Below, in pieces: positions 51,447 through 61,289 of a stretch of DNA of 64,000 nucleotides; position 1 is the stretch's first letter; each line of letters begins with the position of its first letter. Made by a program: the position numbers and the translations under genes. Under the pieces are notes generated by a model. The model ran no database searches. It had not been told where the DNA came from and saw nothing but the letters and a program-made list of their open reading frames with translations. The stretch is from Lachnospiraceae bacterium MD308 (GTDB lineage Bacteria > Bacillota > Clostridia > Lachnospirales > Lachnospiraceae), in the NCBI GenBank assembly GCA_000403475.2, contig KE159797.1, positions 454,691 through 518,690 on the forward strand, in the 5' to 3' direction.

Positions 51447-52896
51447 TTTGCCGCCTCCTTCTGCTTACAACCGTACAAATCCCTGCTCCGAGAAATACCA
51501 GCGGAAATCCGCCAATCATAATTAACTTAAGTAAAGAAGCCGTTGATTCACTGATAGTTAGATAATTGTAACTTAACGACTTGCTGCGGATTGCAACTGC
51601 TTCACGTTCCCCGACAAGGGATGACAAAGCGTTCATTCCCAGATCCAGGTTCCCCCCGGAAGAATAGGAATTATACATATCATCCAACATATTTGAGGAT
51701 GCAAACCATACAATCTGCCCGTCATTTCCGCACTCTATGGACACAGCCAATGCAAACGGCCCGTCGGCATCTCCCTCCTCTTTTTCGTAAGAAGATATAT
51801 CATACCCCTCTGCCTTACTGTACGCCGTCCCCGACGTCGTCAAAAGCTCTGTTACCGCACCGGACGTATCCTGTACCTTTAACCCCTGTGCGATCGGCAT
51901 AATTGCATAATAGTTTTCTTCAATCAAAGGACTGGTGATTTCACTGTCTCCAATCTCCGGAAGCAGGATATACGGCGCCTGAAATGCATAATGTTCACGG
52001 TCAGACTCTACCACAATTCCATCTGTCGCTTCCACATTATAATCCTCCAAAAGACTGTAGAGATTTTTCAATGTTCCCTCTTCTAGAGGACCAGCCAGAA
52101 CCATCAGCTTGCCTCCGCCCTTCACATACTCTGATAACAGTTCTTTTTCTTTTACAGAAATATCACTGGTCGGCCCATAGATTAAAACGCAGTCCGCTTC
52201 CTCCGGCACAGAATCCTCATTCAAAAGCGAAAATGTAATTGTTTCCATATTCTCCCTCTTAATCTGATCACTGAACACGGAAGAAAGCTCTGCTTCCCCA
52301 TGACCTTCTAACAGATATAGCTTAGGCAATTCTTCGCTTATCACATAATCAATGGCCGAAGTAATCGCACCTTCCCCATCGAAGGATGTTTCAGAAGAAT
52401 ATGCAGACATACTTTCCTCTGCCAGATATATGTCACTATAGCTGATAAATCTGCTGCGCTCTCCACATTCCACAATCAGGCTGTTATTCGGCACTTCCTC
52501 AGAAGTGTACTTATCTGCAAAAGTGGGATACACATCCGGATTCTTCTTTATAACTTCGATATGCTCTGACAAGCTTTCATATTTTGCCAGCAGATTTTCA
52601 ATTACGTCATCCTCCTTATCCGCCTGAACAATCCAGTAGAATGTCACATCCTTTTCAAGGGCGTTTACAACGACTTTCGTATTGCTCGTAATCGAATAAA
52701 GCTTCGTGGAACTGATATCATAATGTGTCATAGCGGCAGGAAGCACAGATGCAAATATATTCACAACCACCAGAATTGCCAGCACAATCCCCGTCATCGC
52801 CAGAGAATAGGAACCGCCCTTAAACGCAATCTGGCTGCGGTTTTTATTCTTTCCTTTTAATTTATAAAATGCTTTTGCAAACGATGACCGGCTCAT
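51433..52896 (-). CDS. GldG-family extracytoplasmic protein of ABC system
   Basis: 487 residues with an N-terminal membrane helix (about 30-55), an ABC_transp_aux/GldG domain (TKLYSITSNTKVVVNALEKD, YLLEGHGEAELS, LIYGPTSDISVKEKELLSEYVKGGG) and a C-terminal helix (about 455-478). In Bacteroidetes GldG works with GldF/GldA in gliding; here the organism is not a glider, so an export or envelope function is assumed only. Confidence 0.87.
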   Translation of the reverse strand: MSRSSFAKAFYKLKGKNKNRSQIAFKGGSYSLAMTGIVLAILVVVNIFASVLPAAMTHYDISSTKLYSITSNTKVVVNALEKDVTFYWIVQADKEDDVIENLLAKYESLSEHIEVIKKNPDVYPTFADKYTSEEVPNNSLIVECGERSRFISYSDIYLAEESMSAYSSETSFDGEGAITSAIDYVISEELPKLYLLEGHGEAELSSVFSDQIKRENMETITFSLLNEDSVPEEADCVLIYGPTSDISVKEKELLSEYVKGGGKLMVLAGPLEEGTLKNLYSLLEDYNVEATDGIVVESDREHYAFQAPYILLPEIGDSEITSPLIEENYYAIMPIAQGLKVQDTSGAVTELLTTSGTAYSKAEGYDISSYEKEEGDADGPFALAVSIECGNDGQIVWFASSNMLDDMYNSYSSGGNLDLGMNALSSLVGEREAVAIRSKSLSYNYLTISESTASLLKLIMIGGFPLVFLGAGICTVVSRRRRQSEPV

Positions 52897-53759
52897 CAGT
52901 TGTACCTCCTTTTCTCAAGGGACTGAACAGACAGAAACAAAAAGAATATGATCACTGTTATGTAATATATAATTGCTGTCAGATCAAAAACTCCGTTTAC
53001 AAATGTATAAAATTTCTCAAATAAGGATAACTTCTTCATCATATCCGGCAGCAACCCTTCAAATTGAGAGCTGTCCACACTAAATATTCCCGCGACAGCA
53101 AGCATGAGCAAAATACTGATTCCATTTGCAAGGTTCTGGTTCTGTGTAAGATAACGGATAATAAAGCCCAGCAGAAGCACGATCACGAGAATTGCAGCTA
53201 CAGAGCCAAATGCGGTAGACGATACATATTCCGCCAACGTGACACTATAATAGTTAAGTAAAATGACCGGAATAGCAATTCCCGCTGCAAAGCCCTGATT
53301 CTCCGTTAGTGAAGAAATAAAAATGCCCGCCGCGATCATTGCCGCGCCCATCATAAAAAACGCAAACAGCGAGCCATAAGAAGTCAGCAGGTAAACTTCT
53401 CCGAACTGAGCAAATATAAGCGGATAGACTGCGACAATGCATAACGGGACCAGGAAGACAGCAAGAAGCGCAAAGTACTTGCCGGTTACAATCTGAGATG
53501 TACGGAGGGGAAGGGAATACAAAAGCTGGTCGGTTTTCTGTTTTCTTTCCTCTGCAATCACACGCATCGTCAAAATCGGAATGATAACTACAAAGCCAAG
53601 GCATACATAGCCTAATACATACTCAAAATTCGCCACTGCCGATTGAATATTATAAATCAAGGCACCGATTCCCACAAACGCTAACAAAAACGCTGAAAAA
53701 ATATAGGCTGTCAGAGAATGGAAATACCCTGACAATTCATGCTTAAGTACCGCAATCAT
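52896..53759 (-). CDS. ABC-2 type permease (GldF-like)
   Basis: 287 residues, six hydrophobic segments, with the N-terminal amphipathic LKHELSGYFHSLTAYIF and the VIAEERKQKTDQLLYSLPLRTSQIV loop characteristic of ABC-2 permeases. Shares one base with the GldG-like gene and four with the ATPase gene. Confidence 0.9.
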   Translation of the reverse strand: MIAVLKHELSGYFHSLTAYIFSAFLLAFVGIGALIYNIQSAVANFEYVLGYVCLGFVVIIPILTMRVIAEERKQKTDQLLYSLPLRTSQIVTGKYFALLAVFLVPLCIVAVYPLIFAQFGEVYLLTSYGSLFAFFMMGAAMIAAGIFISSLTENQGFAAGIAIPVILLNYYSVTLAEYVSSTAFGSVAAILVIVLLLGFIIRYLTQNQNLANGISILLMLAVAGIFSVDSSQFEGLLPDMMKKLSLFEKFYTFVNGVFDLTAIIYYITVIIFFLFLSVQSLEKRRYN

Positions 53760-54706
53760 TCCTCACTCACCCCGCCTTCCGTCAGTTCAATGAACACATC
53801 CTCCAGATTCGCTTTTTTAGACGACATTTCCAATATTGCTTTTTTCTCATCAGCAAAAGCAAAAAAGAGTTCCCTGCAGATGTCTTTCACATCCTCTGAC
53901 TCTGTCTTGACACTTATCATAGCCAACTCATCCTCCCGCATCTCAATCTCCCACTGCGTAATCCGGTCGATCCCGCCAAGCACTTTAGTAATCTCTTCTC
54001 TTGAAGCTTCCGCCGTAAAAGAAATACCATTCGACGCCAGCAACAGTTTCTCCAGATTCTCCGGCCTGTCAAAAGCGACCAGTTTCCCCTGCGAGATGAT
54101 TAACACCTTCTCGCAGATTGCCTGAACCTCCGACAGTATATGGGAGCTTAAGATAACCGTATGGTTCTCTCCAAGCTGCTTGATCATATCCCTGATCTCT
54201 ATAATCTGAATCGGGTCAAGACCAACTGTCGGTTCATCAAGGATAATCACCTTGGGGTTTCCAAGCAACGCCTGCGCGATTCCTACTCTCTGTCGATATC
54301 CTTTTGATAACGCAGAAATCAGACGGTCTTTTACTTGCTCTATCTTTGTCTGTCCGGACACCTCCTCAATCTGTCTCTGAAGCTCGCATCCTTTCAGCCC
54401 CTTCGCCTCGCCTACGAATCTTAGATATTCCGCAGGCGTTTCATTCATGTAAAGCGGCGGCTGTTCCGGAAGATATCCCATCATTCGCTTCGCCTGCTCT
54501 GGTTCTTCAAAAATATCGTGCCCGTTAATTCGTATACGTCCTTTGGTCGGTGACAGACACCCTGTCATGATATTCATTGTCGTAGACTTCCCAGCCCCAT
54601 TAGGACCTAAAAATCCATACACATGCCCCTCTTCGATTTCAAAAGACAGGTCGCTTACCGCTGTAAAATCACCATAGCATTTCGTTAAATGCTCAACTGT
54701 TATCAT
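53756..54706 (-). CDS. ABC transporter ATP-binding protein (GldA-like)
   Basis: 316 residues: Walker A GPNGAGKST, signature LSKGYRQRVG, Walker B VIILDEPTVGLDP and H-loop SSHILSE. C-terminal extension of about 90 residues common to this class. Energises the GldF-like permease. Confidence 0.93.
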   Translation of the reverse strand: MITVEHLTKCYGDFTAVSDLSFEIEEGHVYGFLGPNGAGKSTTMNIMTGCLSPTKGRIRINGHDIFEEPEQAKRMMGYLPEQPPLYMNETPAEYLRFVGEAKGLKGCELQRQIEEVSGQTKIEQVKDRLISALSKGYRQRVGIAQALLGNPKVIILDEPTVGLDPIQIIEIRDMIKQLGENHTVILSSHILSEVQAICEKVLIISQGKLVAFDRPENLEKLLLASNGISFTAEASREEITKVLGGIDRITQWEIEMREDELAMISVKTESEDVKDICRELFFAFADEKKAILEMSSKKANLEDVFIELTEGGVSEE

Positions 54707-54909
54707 AGCACCCCTCCTGCATAAACAATATGAGCAATCTGCTCCGTAACTTCCTTCAATTCCTTCTCCAAATCTGCCTGCGTCTGCGTATCATGAAGCT
54801 GCATTGCCAAACGAACCTGCATATTAAGAGAACACTGCTGATCTTTCAACACTGTAAATTTCGTCTTCCTGACATCCCCTGTGGGATTTGCCGTATGATT
54901 ACTTTTCAT
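54703..54909 (-). CDS. Small helical protein leading the GldG-type operon
   Basis: 68 residues from the ATG with AAAGGAAAA upstream (frame extends eight codons further). The C-terminal half is predicted helical and charged (MQLHDTQTQADLEKELKEVT). Its end overlaps the ATPase start by four bases, so it is translated with the ABC operon. No family recognised; could be a regulatory or assembly subunit. Confidence 0.6.
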   Translation of the reverse strand: MKSNHTANPTGDVRKTKFTVLKDQQCSLNMQVRLAMQLHDTQTQADLEKELKEVTEQIAHIVYAGGVL

Positions 54910-55076
54910 CTGATATTTTCCTTTCTCTCCCATTGGCTATTATTTTAGAAGCGCTTGTTAAACTAAATTTAAACTCTGCGCATCAAAATATGAAAAAAGT
55001 GTGAAACAGTTTGATTCTTTAGATTCCGTTTAACTTTCTATGCTACAATTCAGGAGTATGACTAGGAGGTTTTTCT

Positions 55077-55760
55077 ATGCTGCAGATTTTAATTGTAGAC
55101 GACGATAAGAATATACGCCGTTACCTGACTGTCGTTTTATCGGATGCCGGGTATTGCGTTTCCTGTGCAGACTGCGCTCAAAAAGCGCTGGATATCATGG
55201 AACATGTAAGAATTGACTTGATTGTGTTAGATATTATGATGCCAGGCATGGACGGCTATGCCTTTGCAGAACTTTTGCGGGACTGCAACAACGACATCCC
55301 AATTCTGATGCTCTCTGCAAAGCAGCTTCCAGAGGATGTAAAGAAAGGTTTTTTGTCCGGAACAGACGATTATATGACCAAGCCTGTAGACGAAGCGGTT
55401 ATGCTTTTGCGAATCAAAGCTTTGCTTAGAAGAGCGAAGATTATTTCCGACCGCAGACTCACGATTGGCTCAACTGTTCTGGATTACGATACTATGACAG
55501 TGCGAAACCATGAAAGCAGCCATCTTCTTCCCCAAAAAGAATTTCAGCTTTTATATAAGCTATTGTCTTATCCGAATAAAATATTTACCCGGATACAGCT
55601 TATGGATGACATCTGGGGACCCGCCTCCGATTCCACAGACGCCACAGTCAGCGTTCACATTAACCGCCTCCGTAAACGCTTTGAAAACTGTACGGATTTC
55701 TCAATCGTCACCATAAGGGGGCTCGGCTATAAGGCACAAGTAGAGGAGGAACTGGTATGA
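55077..55760 (+). CDS. OmpR/PhoB-family response regulator
   Basis: 227 residues: receiver with DDDKN, phospho-acceptor Asp in LIVLDIMMPGMDG and Lys in MTKPVDE; winged-helix output domain with SVHINRLRKRFE and TIRGLGYKA. Divergent from the GldG-type operon, with its kinase overlapping by four bases. Ribosome site CTAGGAGG. Probably controls the divergent transporter. Confidence 0.94.
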   Translation: MLQILIVDDDKNIRRYLTVVLSDAGYCVSCADCAQKALDIMEHVRIDLIVLDIMMPGMDGYAFAELLRDCNNDIPILMLSAKQLPEDVKKGFLSGTDDYMTKPVDEAVMLLRIKALLRRAKIISDRRLTIGSTVLDYDTMTVRNHESSHLLPQKEFQLLYKLLSYPNKIFTRIQLMDDIWGPASDSTDATVSVHINRLRKRFENCTDFSIVTIRGLGYKAQVEEELV

Positions 55761-56818
55761 GAGAACACGCAGGCTTTCGCATCAAAATCACTTTATTAAC
55801 AACAGGTTTCGTATTTACCTTACTTGTTCTAACCATGTTTGCAAGCAACGCTATCGTTATATTTGCCATAAAAAATGGGTGGATCGACGCGCAGCCCGGA
55901 GCCCCGCTGATACCGTTTTTGTTCCAGAGCGGGATTATCAGTATCGTCATAGGAACGACCCTTTCATTTTTTATGAGCCATTTTCCCTTACGCCCTCTCC
56001 ACACACTGATACAGGCGATACATGAAGTTTCTGCGGGCAATTACGATGTAAAAATCAATCTGGAACACCCGAAAGAGTTCCAGGAACTTTCAGAGTGTTT
56101 TAACCAGATGACAGAAGAACTGGCGGGCACAGAGATGTTCCGTTCTGATTTTATCAACAATTTTTCCCATGAATTCAAGACACCGATTGTCTCCATTCTG
56201 GGGTTTGCAAAGCTGCTTAAAAATCAGAAACTTAACACTCACCAAAGTCAGGAATATCTGGATATCATCATCGAGGAATCCGGACGGCTGTCCGAGCTGT
56301 CCGCAACCGTGTTAAACCTTTCAAAAATAGAAAGCCTTACCCTTCTAACGGATAAGACTGTCTATTCCTTAAGTGAACAAATCCGGGAATCCATCCTGCT
56401 TCTGGAAAGCAAATGGTCAAAAAAACGGATTGATTTTGATATTGATATGGAAGAAATCATGATCCGGGCAAACGAGCCGCTCTTAAAGCAAGTCTGGATG
56501 AACCTGCTGGATAATGCGGTCAAGTTCTCTCCTGCATCGGGACGCATCTCCATAACCTTGCGCTCGTATAGCGGAAACGCTGTTTTTACAGTAAAAGATC
56601 AGGGCGATGGCATAGACAAGAAGAGCCAAAAATTTATTTTTGACAAATTTTATCAGGGAGATACATCTCACCATATGGAAGGCAATGGGCTTGGTCTTCC
56701 ACTTGTAAAGAGAATATTAGAATTGCATAAAGGAAAAGTTGCTGTCCAAAGCCAGGTGGGAGGGGGGAGTGTCTTTATTGTCACAATCCCTAATCCCCCA
56801 TTTTTGTTCACCTCTTAA
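55757..56818 (+). CDS. HAMP-domain sensor histidine kinase
   Basis: 353 residues: two membrane helices (about 12-36 and 53-74), HAMP (about 77-128), H-box NFSHEFKTPIVSILGFAKLL with the phospho-His, N-box MNLLDNAVKFS, G-boxes KDQGDGI and GNGLGLPLVKRIL. The extracytoplasmic loop is very short (about 17 residues), as in intramembrane-sensing kinases. Confidence 0.94.
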   Translation: MREHAGFRIKITLLTTGFVFTLLVLTMFASNAIVIFAIKNGWIDAQPGAPLIPFLFQSGIISIVIGTTLSFFMSHFPLRPLHTLIQAIHEVSAGNYDVKINLEHPKEFQELSECFNQMTEELAGTEMFRSDFINNFSHEFKTPIVSILGFAKLLKNQKLNTHQSQEYLDIIIEESGRLSELSATVLNLSKIESLTLLTDKTVYSLSEQIRESILLLESKWSKKRIDFDIDMEEIMIRANEPLLKQVWMNLLDNAVKFSPASGRISITLRSYSGNAVFTVKDQGDGIDKKSQKFIFDKFYQGDTSHHMEGNGLGLPLVKRILELHKGKVAVQSQVGGGSVFIVTIPNPPFLFTS

Positions 56819-56863
56819 CTGACCATTCTGTCTCCACTTGGACAACAAACATCCTTCTATATC

Positions 56864-58246
56864 TCAATGATGGCGCACAACCTCAAACCGTTCCAGCTCC
56901 ACCTTATCATGTTCTCCTATCCCGGCTTTCTGCTTTGCAATTGCAATCTGCTCTTCAACCGTATCCACTCCCTCAAGGTTGGGGAGCAGAAGCCCGCGCT
57001 TATATCCCTTTGTCACTACCACACCGTACCGCCTGACATCCAGCTTGTCGGGCGAATCGATTTTCTCTGTATCCCCCAACACGTCCACGCTGACCGTAAG
57101 CCAGTCCAGTTCTTCCGTTTTTACAGGCGAAAACCGCGGGTCACGAGAGGCAGCGCTGATTGCGTTTTCTATGATTTCCTCTGCTATGGACTGACGAACC
57201 GCCTGGATGGTTCCGATACATCCCCGAAGCCTGCCTTCTTTTTTTATCGAAACAAAAACTCCCGCCCTGTAATCACACATCTGCCGCGGGCTTCCTTCTG
57301 TCACCTGTATCTTCTGTCCTGTCCGCACATATTCCTCTATAGCCTGTCGTGCAAGCTGTACATATTCATCCTCGCGCTGCCTTAGCTCCAGAATACGTTT
57401 CTTTTCTTTTTCCTCATATTGGTCTTTAAAATTCCTCTGTAAATCCTGCCCACATGTGACATACGTACAAATCCCATACCCTACGCCAAAGGTTCCTTCA
57501 TAGGAAAGACGATTGACGGTTACCTTCGTCCGGTCCAGAGCTCCCGCCATAATGGTAAAGGAACGATGCCCGCATTCTCCTGCTTTTTCACAAAAATCCT
57601 CGGAAAATTCCAGCAATTCTCCAAAATCCCCACGACCCATAACCTCCATGATGCGTCTGTCATATTCCGGCCCTTCCTCCTGATATCCATATGGGCCGTC
57701 CTCTTTGAGTCTGTGGGACAAATCTCCGCTGGCAATAATCACAACATTTTTATCCAGCACATTCGCAGTCTCCCGAATCATCCGCCCCAACTCATAATGA
57801 TCCGTAAGCGCAAGGCCGGACAGCCCCACTCTGACCAGACGATATCCTTTCCAATACTTATTTACAAAATACAACGGTACCAAAGTCCCATGATCCAGCC
57901 GCCTGTCCCGCTCTCCCAGAGTTCCCGCCGGAAAGTCTGCCGCTTTTGCCATCTCGCATAATTTATCCACAAACTCCGTATCATAACTAACTTCCATCTT
58001 CACCTTACCGACGCCAAACTGACCAAAGTCCCCCTCCGCCCATCTACCCGGTGATATATGGAAATAATCAGCATACATTATCTGATGGGGCGAAAGCAGG
58101 ATGATTGTTTCTGGTCTGAGATGCCCTATTTTAAGTCCTGCCTCATGATACGCGTTTATCGTATTCTGTATTTTCTGTTCTTTTCCTCTGCCAACCTCCG
58201 GTATGATCAGCGGCGGATGCGGAACCATAAATGCACCTGAAATCAT
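56864..58246 (-). CDS. AmmeMemoRadiSam protein: Memo/LigB-like domain fused to AMMECR1
   Basis: 460 residues. N-terminal part (about 1-270) is a class III extradiol dioxygenase/Memo-like domain with FMVPHPPLIIPEVG, LLSPHQIMY, LDHGTLVPLYF and ASGDLSHRL (metal-type histidines). C-terminal part (about 295-455) is AMMECR1 with GVFVSIKKEGRLRGCIGT and SRDPRFSPVK. The third partner, a radical SAM enzyme, is not adjacent. Role of this system is still unclear in the literature I know. Confidence 0.88.
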   Translation of the reverse strand: MISGAFMVPHPPLIIPEVGRGKEQKIQNTINAYHEAGLKIGHLRPETIILLSPHQIMYADYFHISPGRWAEGDFGQFGVGKVKMEVSYDTEFVDKLCEMAKAADFPAGTLGERDRRLDHGTLVPLYFVNKYWKGYRLVRVGLSGLALTDHYELGRMIRETANVLDKNVVIIASGDLSHRLKEDGPYGYQEEGPEYDRRIMEVMGRGDFGELLEFSEDFCEKAGECGHRSFTIMAGALDRTKVTVNRLSYEGTFGVGYGICTYVTCGQDLQRNFKDQYEEKEKKRILELRQREDEYVQLARQAIEEYVRTGQKIQVTEGSPRQMCDYRAGVFVSIKKEGRLRGCIGTIQAVRQSIAEEIIENAISAASRDPRFSPVKTEELDWLTVSVDVLGDTEKIDSPDKLDVRRYGVVVTKGYKRGLLLPNLEGVDTVEEQIAIAKQKAGIGEHDKVELERFEVVRHH

Positions 58247-58369
58247 GTTGTATCCTCCTCAACTTGCTTTTAACAAATCTGTATTTTAATTAACTTGTAT
58301 TATACCATGGATGACAGATGCTTCGGAATCTGTTTTTTATTTTTGACAGTTTCCTTATAAAAGAACTTA

Positions 58370-58407
58370 AGTGGCAGATATGACTTATACAAGCCACATC
58401 TGCCACT
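58370..58407 (-). terminator. Terminator of the Bce/Mac-type ABC operon
   Basis: AGTGGCAGATATG (58370-58382) pairs with CACATCTGCCACT (58395-58407), one G-T pair; on the minus strand a TTCTTTT tract follows. About 85 bases after the ATPase stop. Confidence 0.6.
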
Positions 58408-58490
58408 GTTTACGCCTATCTATGACATCGTCTTTTCCCACATCCATGTGGCGTTATAAAGTGTAGCACAATGGTTTCCCACTTTCAATT

Positions 58491-59261
58491 CTACAGTTTC
58501 ACCATCTGCCTTAATATCTTCTGGTAAAATTCCTTATTTTCCCCATCCTTTACCAATGTATTTAAAATCACTCCGTCCTTCAGGAGAATAATTTTATTGC
58601 AAAAACTTGCCACCTTGGGGTCATGGGTCACCAACACGATTGTCTTTTCCATTTTTTTATTGATATGCGACAAAGCCTTTATCACGGTCATCGAAGAATT
58701 AGAGTCAAGGTTCCCCGTCGGCTCGTCCGCCAGGATAAGCTCCGGGTCAGCCACCATGGCCCGGCAGATCGCCGTCCTCTGTTTCTCCCCGCCCGACAGC
58801 TCATAAGGCTTTTTGTTTAACAGCGGTTCTATCCCGAACTGCTTTGCCGCCCGGACTGCCGCCTCCTCGCTCCTCTTTGTGTTATCCTCATTTAAGATCA
58901 GGGGCATCATGATATTTTCCTTCACTGTCAGGCTGTCCATTAGATAAAAATCCTGAAATACAAATGCTAATTCCGTCCTGCGTACCTTCGCCAGCTTGTC
59001 GCCCAGAATCCTGTCTGTCGGAACACCTTTATAGCACACGCTGCCCCCATTTGGAAGATCCAGCATGCCAAGTGTCTTCAAAAGGGTCGTCTTCCCGCAT
59101 CCGGAGCTCCCCATGATGCCGATGAAATCTCCCCGCTCCACCTGAAACGTAATCCCCTTAAGAATCGAATATGTGATTTTTTCCCCCTCAGATGTCGTCG
59201 TATAATAATTCCTTTCCAAATCCCTTATATCCAACAAATTATCATGAACCTTTTCTCGCAT
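58491..59261 (-). CDS. ABC transporter ATP-binding protein, BceA/MacB type
   Basis: 256 residues: Walker A GSSGCGKTT, Q-loop AFVFQDFYLMD, signature LSGGEKQR, Walker B LILADEPTGNLDSNS and H-loop THDPKVA. It pairs with the large FtsX-type permease whose gene it overlaps by 20 bases. This group includes antimicrobial-peptide detoxification modules. Confidence 0.93.
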   Translation of the reverse strand: MREKVHDNLLDIRDLERNYYTTTSEGEKITYSILKGITFQVERGDFIGIMGSSGCGKTTLLKTLGMLDLPNGGSVCYKGVPTDRILGDKLAKVRRTELAFVFQDFYLMDSLTVKENIMMPLILNEDNTKRSEEAAVRAAKQFGIEPLLNKKPYELSGGEKQRTAICRAMVADPELILADEPTGNLDSNSSMTVIKALSHINKKMEKTIVLVTHDPKVASFCNKIILLKDGVILNTLVKDGENKEFYQKILRQMVKL

Positions 59262-61239
59262 CCCTGTTCTTCCTCTCTATCCCTGAAAATGTGTTCCACG
59301 CCGCAATCCTTACGACCAGGCAGATAACCGCCGTCACCGCAATCACGATGGCTCCCATCTCCCCCAGATACCTCATATTCCATTTTGCCGGAAGGTGCTT
59401 GCTTAAAACCTTTTCCGCCATCAAAAGCACTGACAGCGGCAAGCCGCAGCACAGAGCCAGCCTGGCAGTCATAAACACCTCTTTATATACATATCTCTTC
59501 CGTTTACTCTTCGTCATGCCGGAGCGGTAGTAAAACTGATACTTCCACTCCATATCTTCATAATCGCCCTTTATCTTCTGAACCAGCGTAAAGAGCAGGC
59601 ATAAAAGCAGCGTGACAATATTGATCAGCATAGCGGTAGCGTCCAACGTCTTCTGCTGTCTGCTCTCTATTCCCAGCCGTCTGCCTTCGTAGATCAGGTT
59701 CCCTCCCTGCCAGTCATAATAATTCACCTGGGAGTGTTCCTTCGCGTAGGCATACACTTCCTCAAGCACCTCGTCACGGCTTTCCGGTATCTCCATGACC
59801 ACCTGGAGATTCGCGCCTCTGGCGCCTCCCCGTATCTGCTCAAATTCCCTGTCGGAAAACACAATGATATCCTCAAACACGTCACACGCCATATTAAGCG
59901 ACCTCGTCTTAAAATTCCCTGTCAGGATGCGCTCCTCGGTGCTTTTAATCTCATAATCCCTGACCAGCTTATTCCCTGGCTGGATGGGATTGGTCCAAAA
60001 TATCCACAGATCATCCTCCGAATTCCCGATAAACATTCTTGGGTTCCCACTTCCAAAGTCAATCCCTATCGTTCCCAGTTCTTCCCTGTCGCGCTGGTAG
60101 ACAACATGGATTTCCTTATCCTTAAGGCGCACCCTCTTCCCCGTCCACTTCTCATATTCCGAGGCTGACACCCCTACATGCTCGCCATAATCCGCTGTCG
60201 CCACCCGAATGCAAGGACTCGTCTCCACCTGGACATGATACTTTTCCCTCAGGGATTCTAAAAATGCCTCATCCCCCGAATTCGCCATCCATACCAGGTC
60301 ATGGGGGTAATTTTCCTTCTGGGAAACCGGAAGGTTATCTATCAGCGAGATTACAAAGCTGTATAAAATGATAAGCAGGAATACCGCCACAATAAATGAT
60401 ATATTTACATGATGGTAAAACCGATGATACCAGTCATCCAGCCACAAAAGCCTTGGGTAATACTTTCCCTTGCTTTTCTTTAGATCATACAGGAGCTTGC
60501 CGGCACCAAAAACCATCAGCACGATCAATCCGAGCGCCGCAAACATCTGCGGCACGATACTTCCAATCTGCCCCCAGTAGGTCACTGCCAGCACAAACGA
60601 GACTCCTACCAGGATAATGCCGAAAACAATAAACAGCGGAGCATTCCTGATCACTCTCCCGCTTTTCTTCCCCCTGGCAGTAAGTGTGTCAATCCCCAGG
60701 CAGGCAATCATCTGGTCGCAAATGATAAATCCCAATCCGAAAAGAAGAACGCTGACAATCAGTGTGACGCGGAGGGGCGAATCCCCTAAAACAATCTGGT
60801 CTGTGACATCTGCAAAAACATTTTCCAGAATATTCTTAACAATCATTCCTTCCGCAAATCCCAGCAGAAGTCCTCCCCCAACAGAGCACGCAACAATCCC
60901 GAGGTACTCTGTTCCGACAAACAAATAGCGGTGTTTCTTCTGAATCCCCAGCACCGTCAGCATAGCATAATCTTTAGAGCGTTTCTGTATGTAAGAAATC
61001 AGCGTCAAGATCATGAGGAAAAGCAGGAGTATATATGGCAAAAGGTATGTCTTCTCCACATCTCCAAGCACAGTCGTTGTCTGCAGAGCTTTCCTCCCAC
61101 CTGTCTTGACATAATGCAGGCACGTTCCTACAGATGCGGAAAAGAACACAATTGAAACCGCAAAAATTCCGCTCAGGATTACCAACAGGTAATCTCTCCT
61201 GCGATTCCATAATATTTTTAAGAAAATCTTCTTTAACAT
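59242..61239 (-). CDS. Large FtsX-type ABC permease, BceB-like
   Basis: 665 residues with about ten hydrophobic segments: four N-terminal, a middle group, and a C-terminal group, separated by a large extracytoplasmic region (about 320-530). LTVLGIQKKHRYLFVG resembles the FtsX coupling motif. Size and topology fit BceB-like exporters of peptide antibiotics. Its start is only about 50 bases from the left end of the IS, so its promoter or operator has probably been separated or altered. Confidence 0.87.
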   Translation of the reverse strand: MLKKIFLKILWNRRRDYLLVILSGIFAVSIVFFSASVGTCLHYVKTGGRKALQTTTVLGDVEKTYLLPYILLLFLMILTLISYIQKRSKDYAMLTVLGIQKKHRYLFVGTEYLGIVACSVGGGLLLGFAEGMIVKNILENVFADVTDQIVLGDSPLRVTLIVSVLLFGLGFIICDQMIACLGIDTLTARGKKSGRVIRNAPLFIVFGIILVGVSFVLAVTYWGQIGSIVPQMFAALGLIVLMVFGAGKLLYDLKKSKGKYYPRLLWLDDWYHRFYHHVNISFIVAVFLLIILYSFVISLIDNLPVSQKENYPHDLVWMANSGDEAFLESLREKYHVQVETSPCIRVATADYGEHVGVSASEYEKWTGKRVRLKDKEIHVVYQRDREELGTIGIDFGSGNPRMFIGNSEDDLWIFWTNPIQPGNKLVRDYEIKSTEERILTGNFKTRSLNMACDVFEDIIVFSDREFEQIRGGARGANLQVVMEIPESRDEVLEEVYAYAKEHSQVNYYDWQGGNLIYEGRRLGIESRQQKTLDATAMLINIVTLLLCLLFTLVQKIKGDYEDMEWKYQFYYRSGMTKSKRKRYVYKEVFMTARLALCCGLPLSVLLMAEKVLSKHLPAKWNMRYLGEMGAIVIAVTAVICLVVRIAAWNTFSGIERKNRDARKGS

Positions 61240-61284
61240 CTCTTTCCCCCGGCAATATATTCTATGGTTCAGTTTGCATGCCTA

Positions 61285-61289
61285 TTAAA
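61285..61289. repeat. Target-site duplication, left copy
   Basis: TTAAA immediately before the left inverted repeat; the same five bases follow the right end at 62947-62951. Confidence 0.7.
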
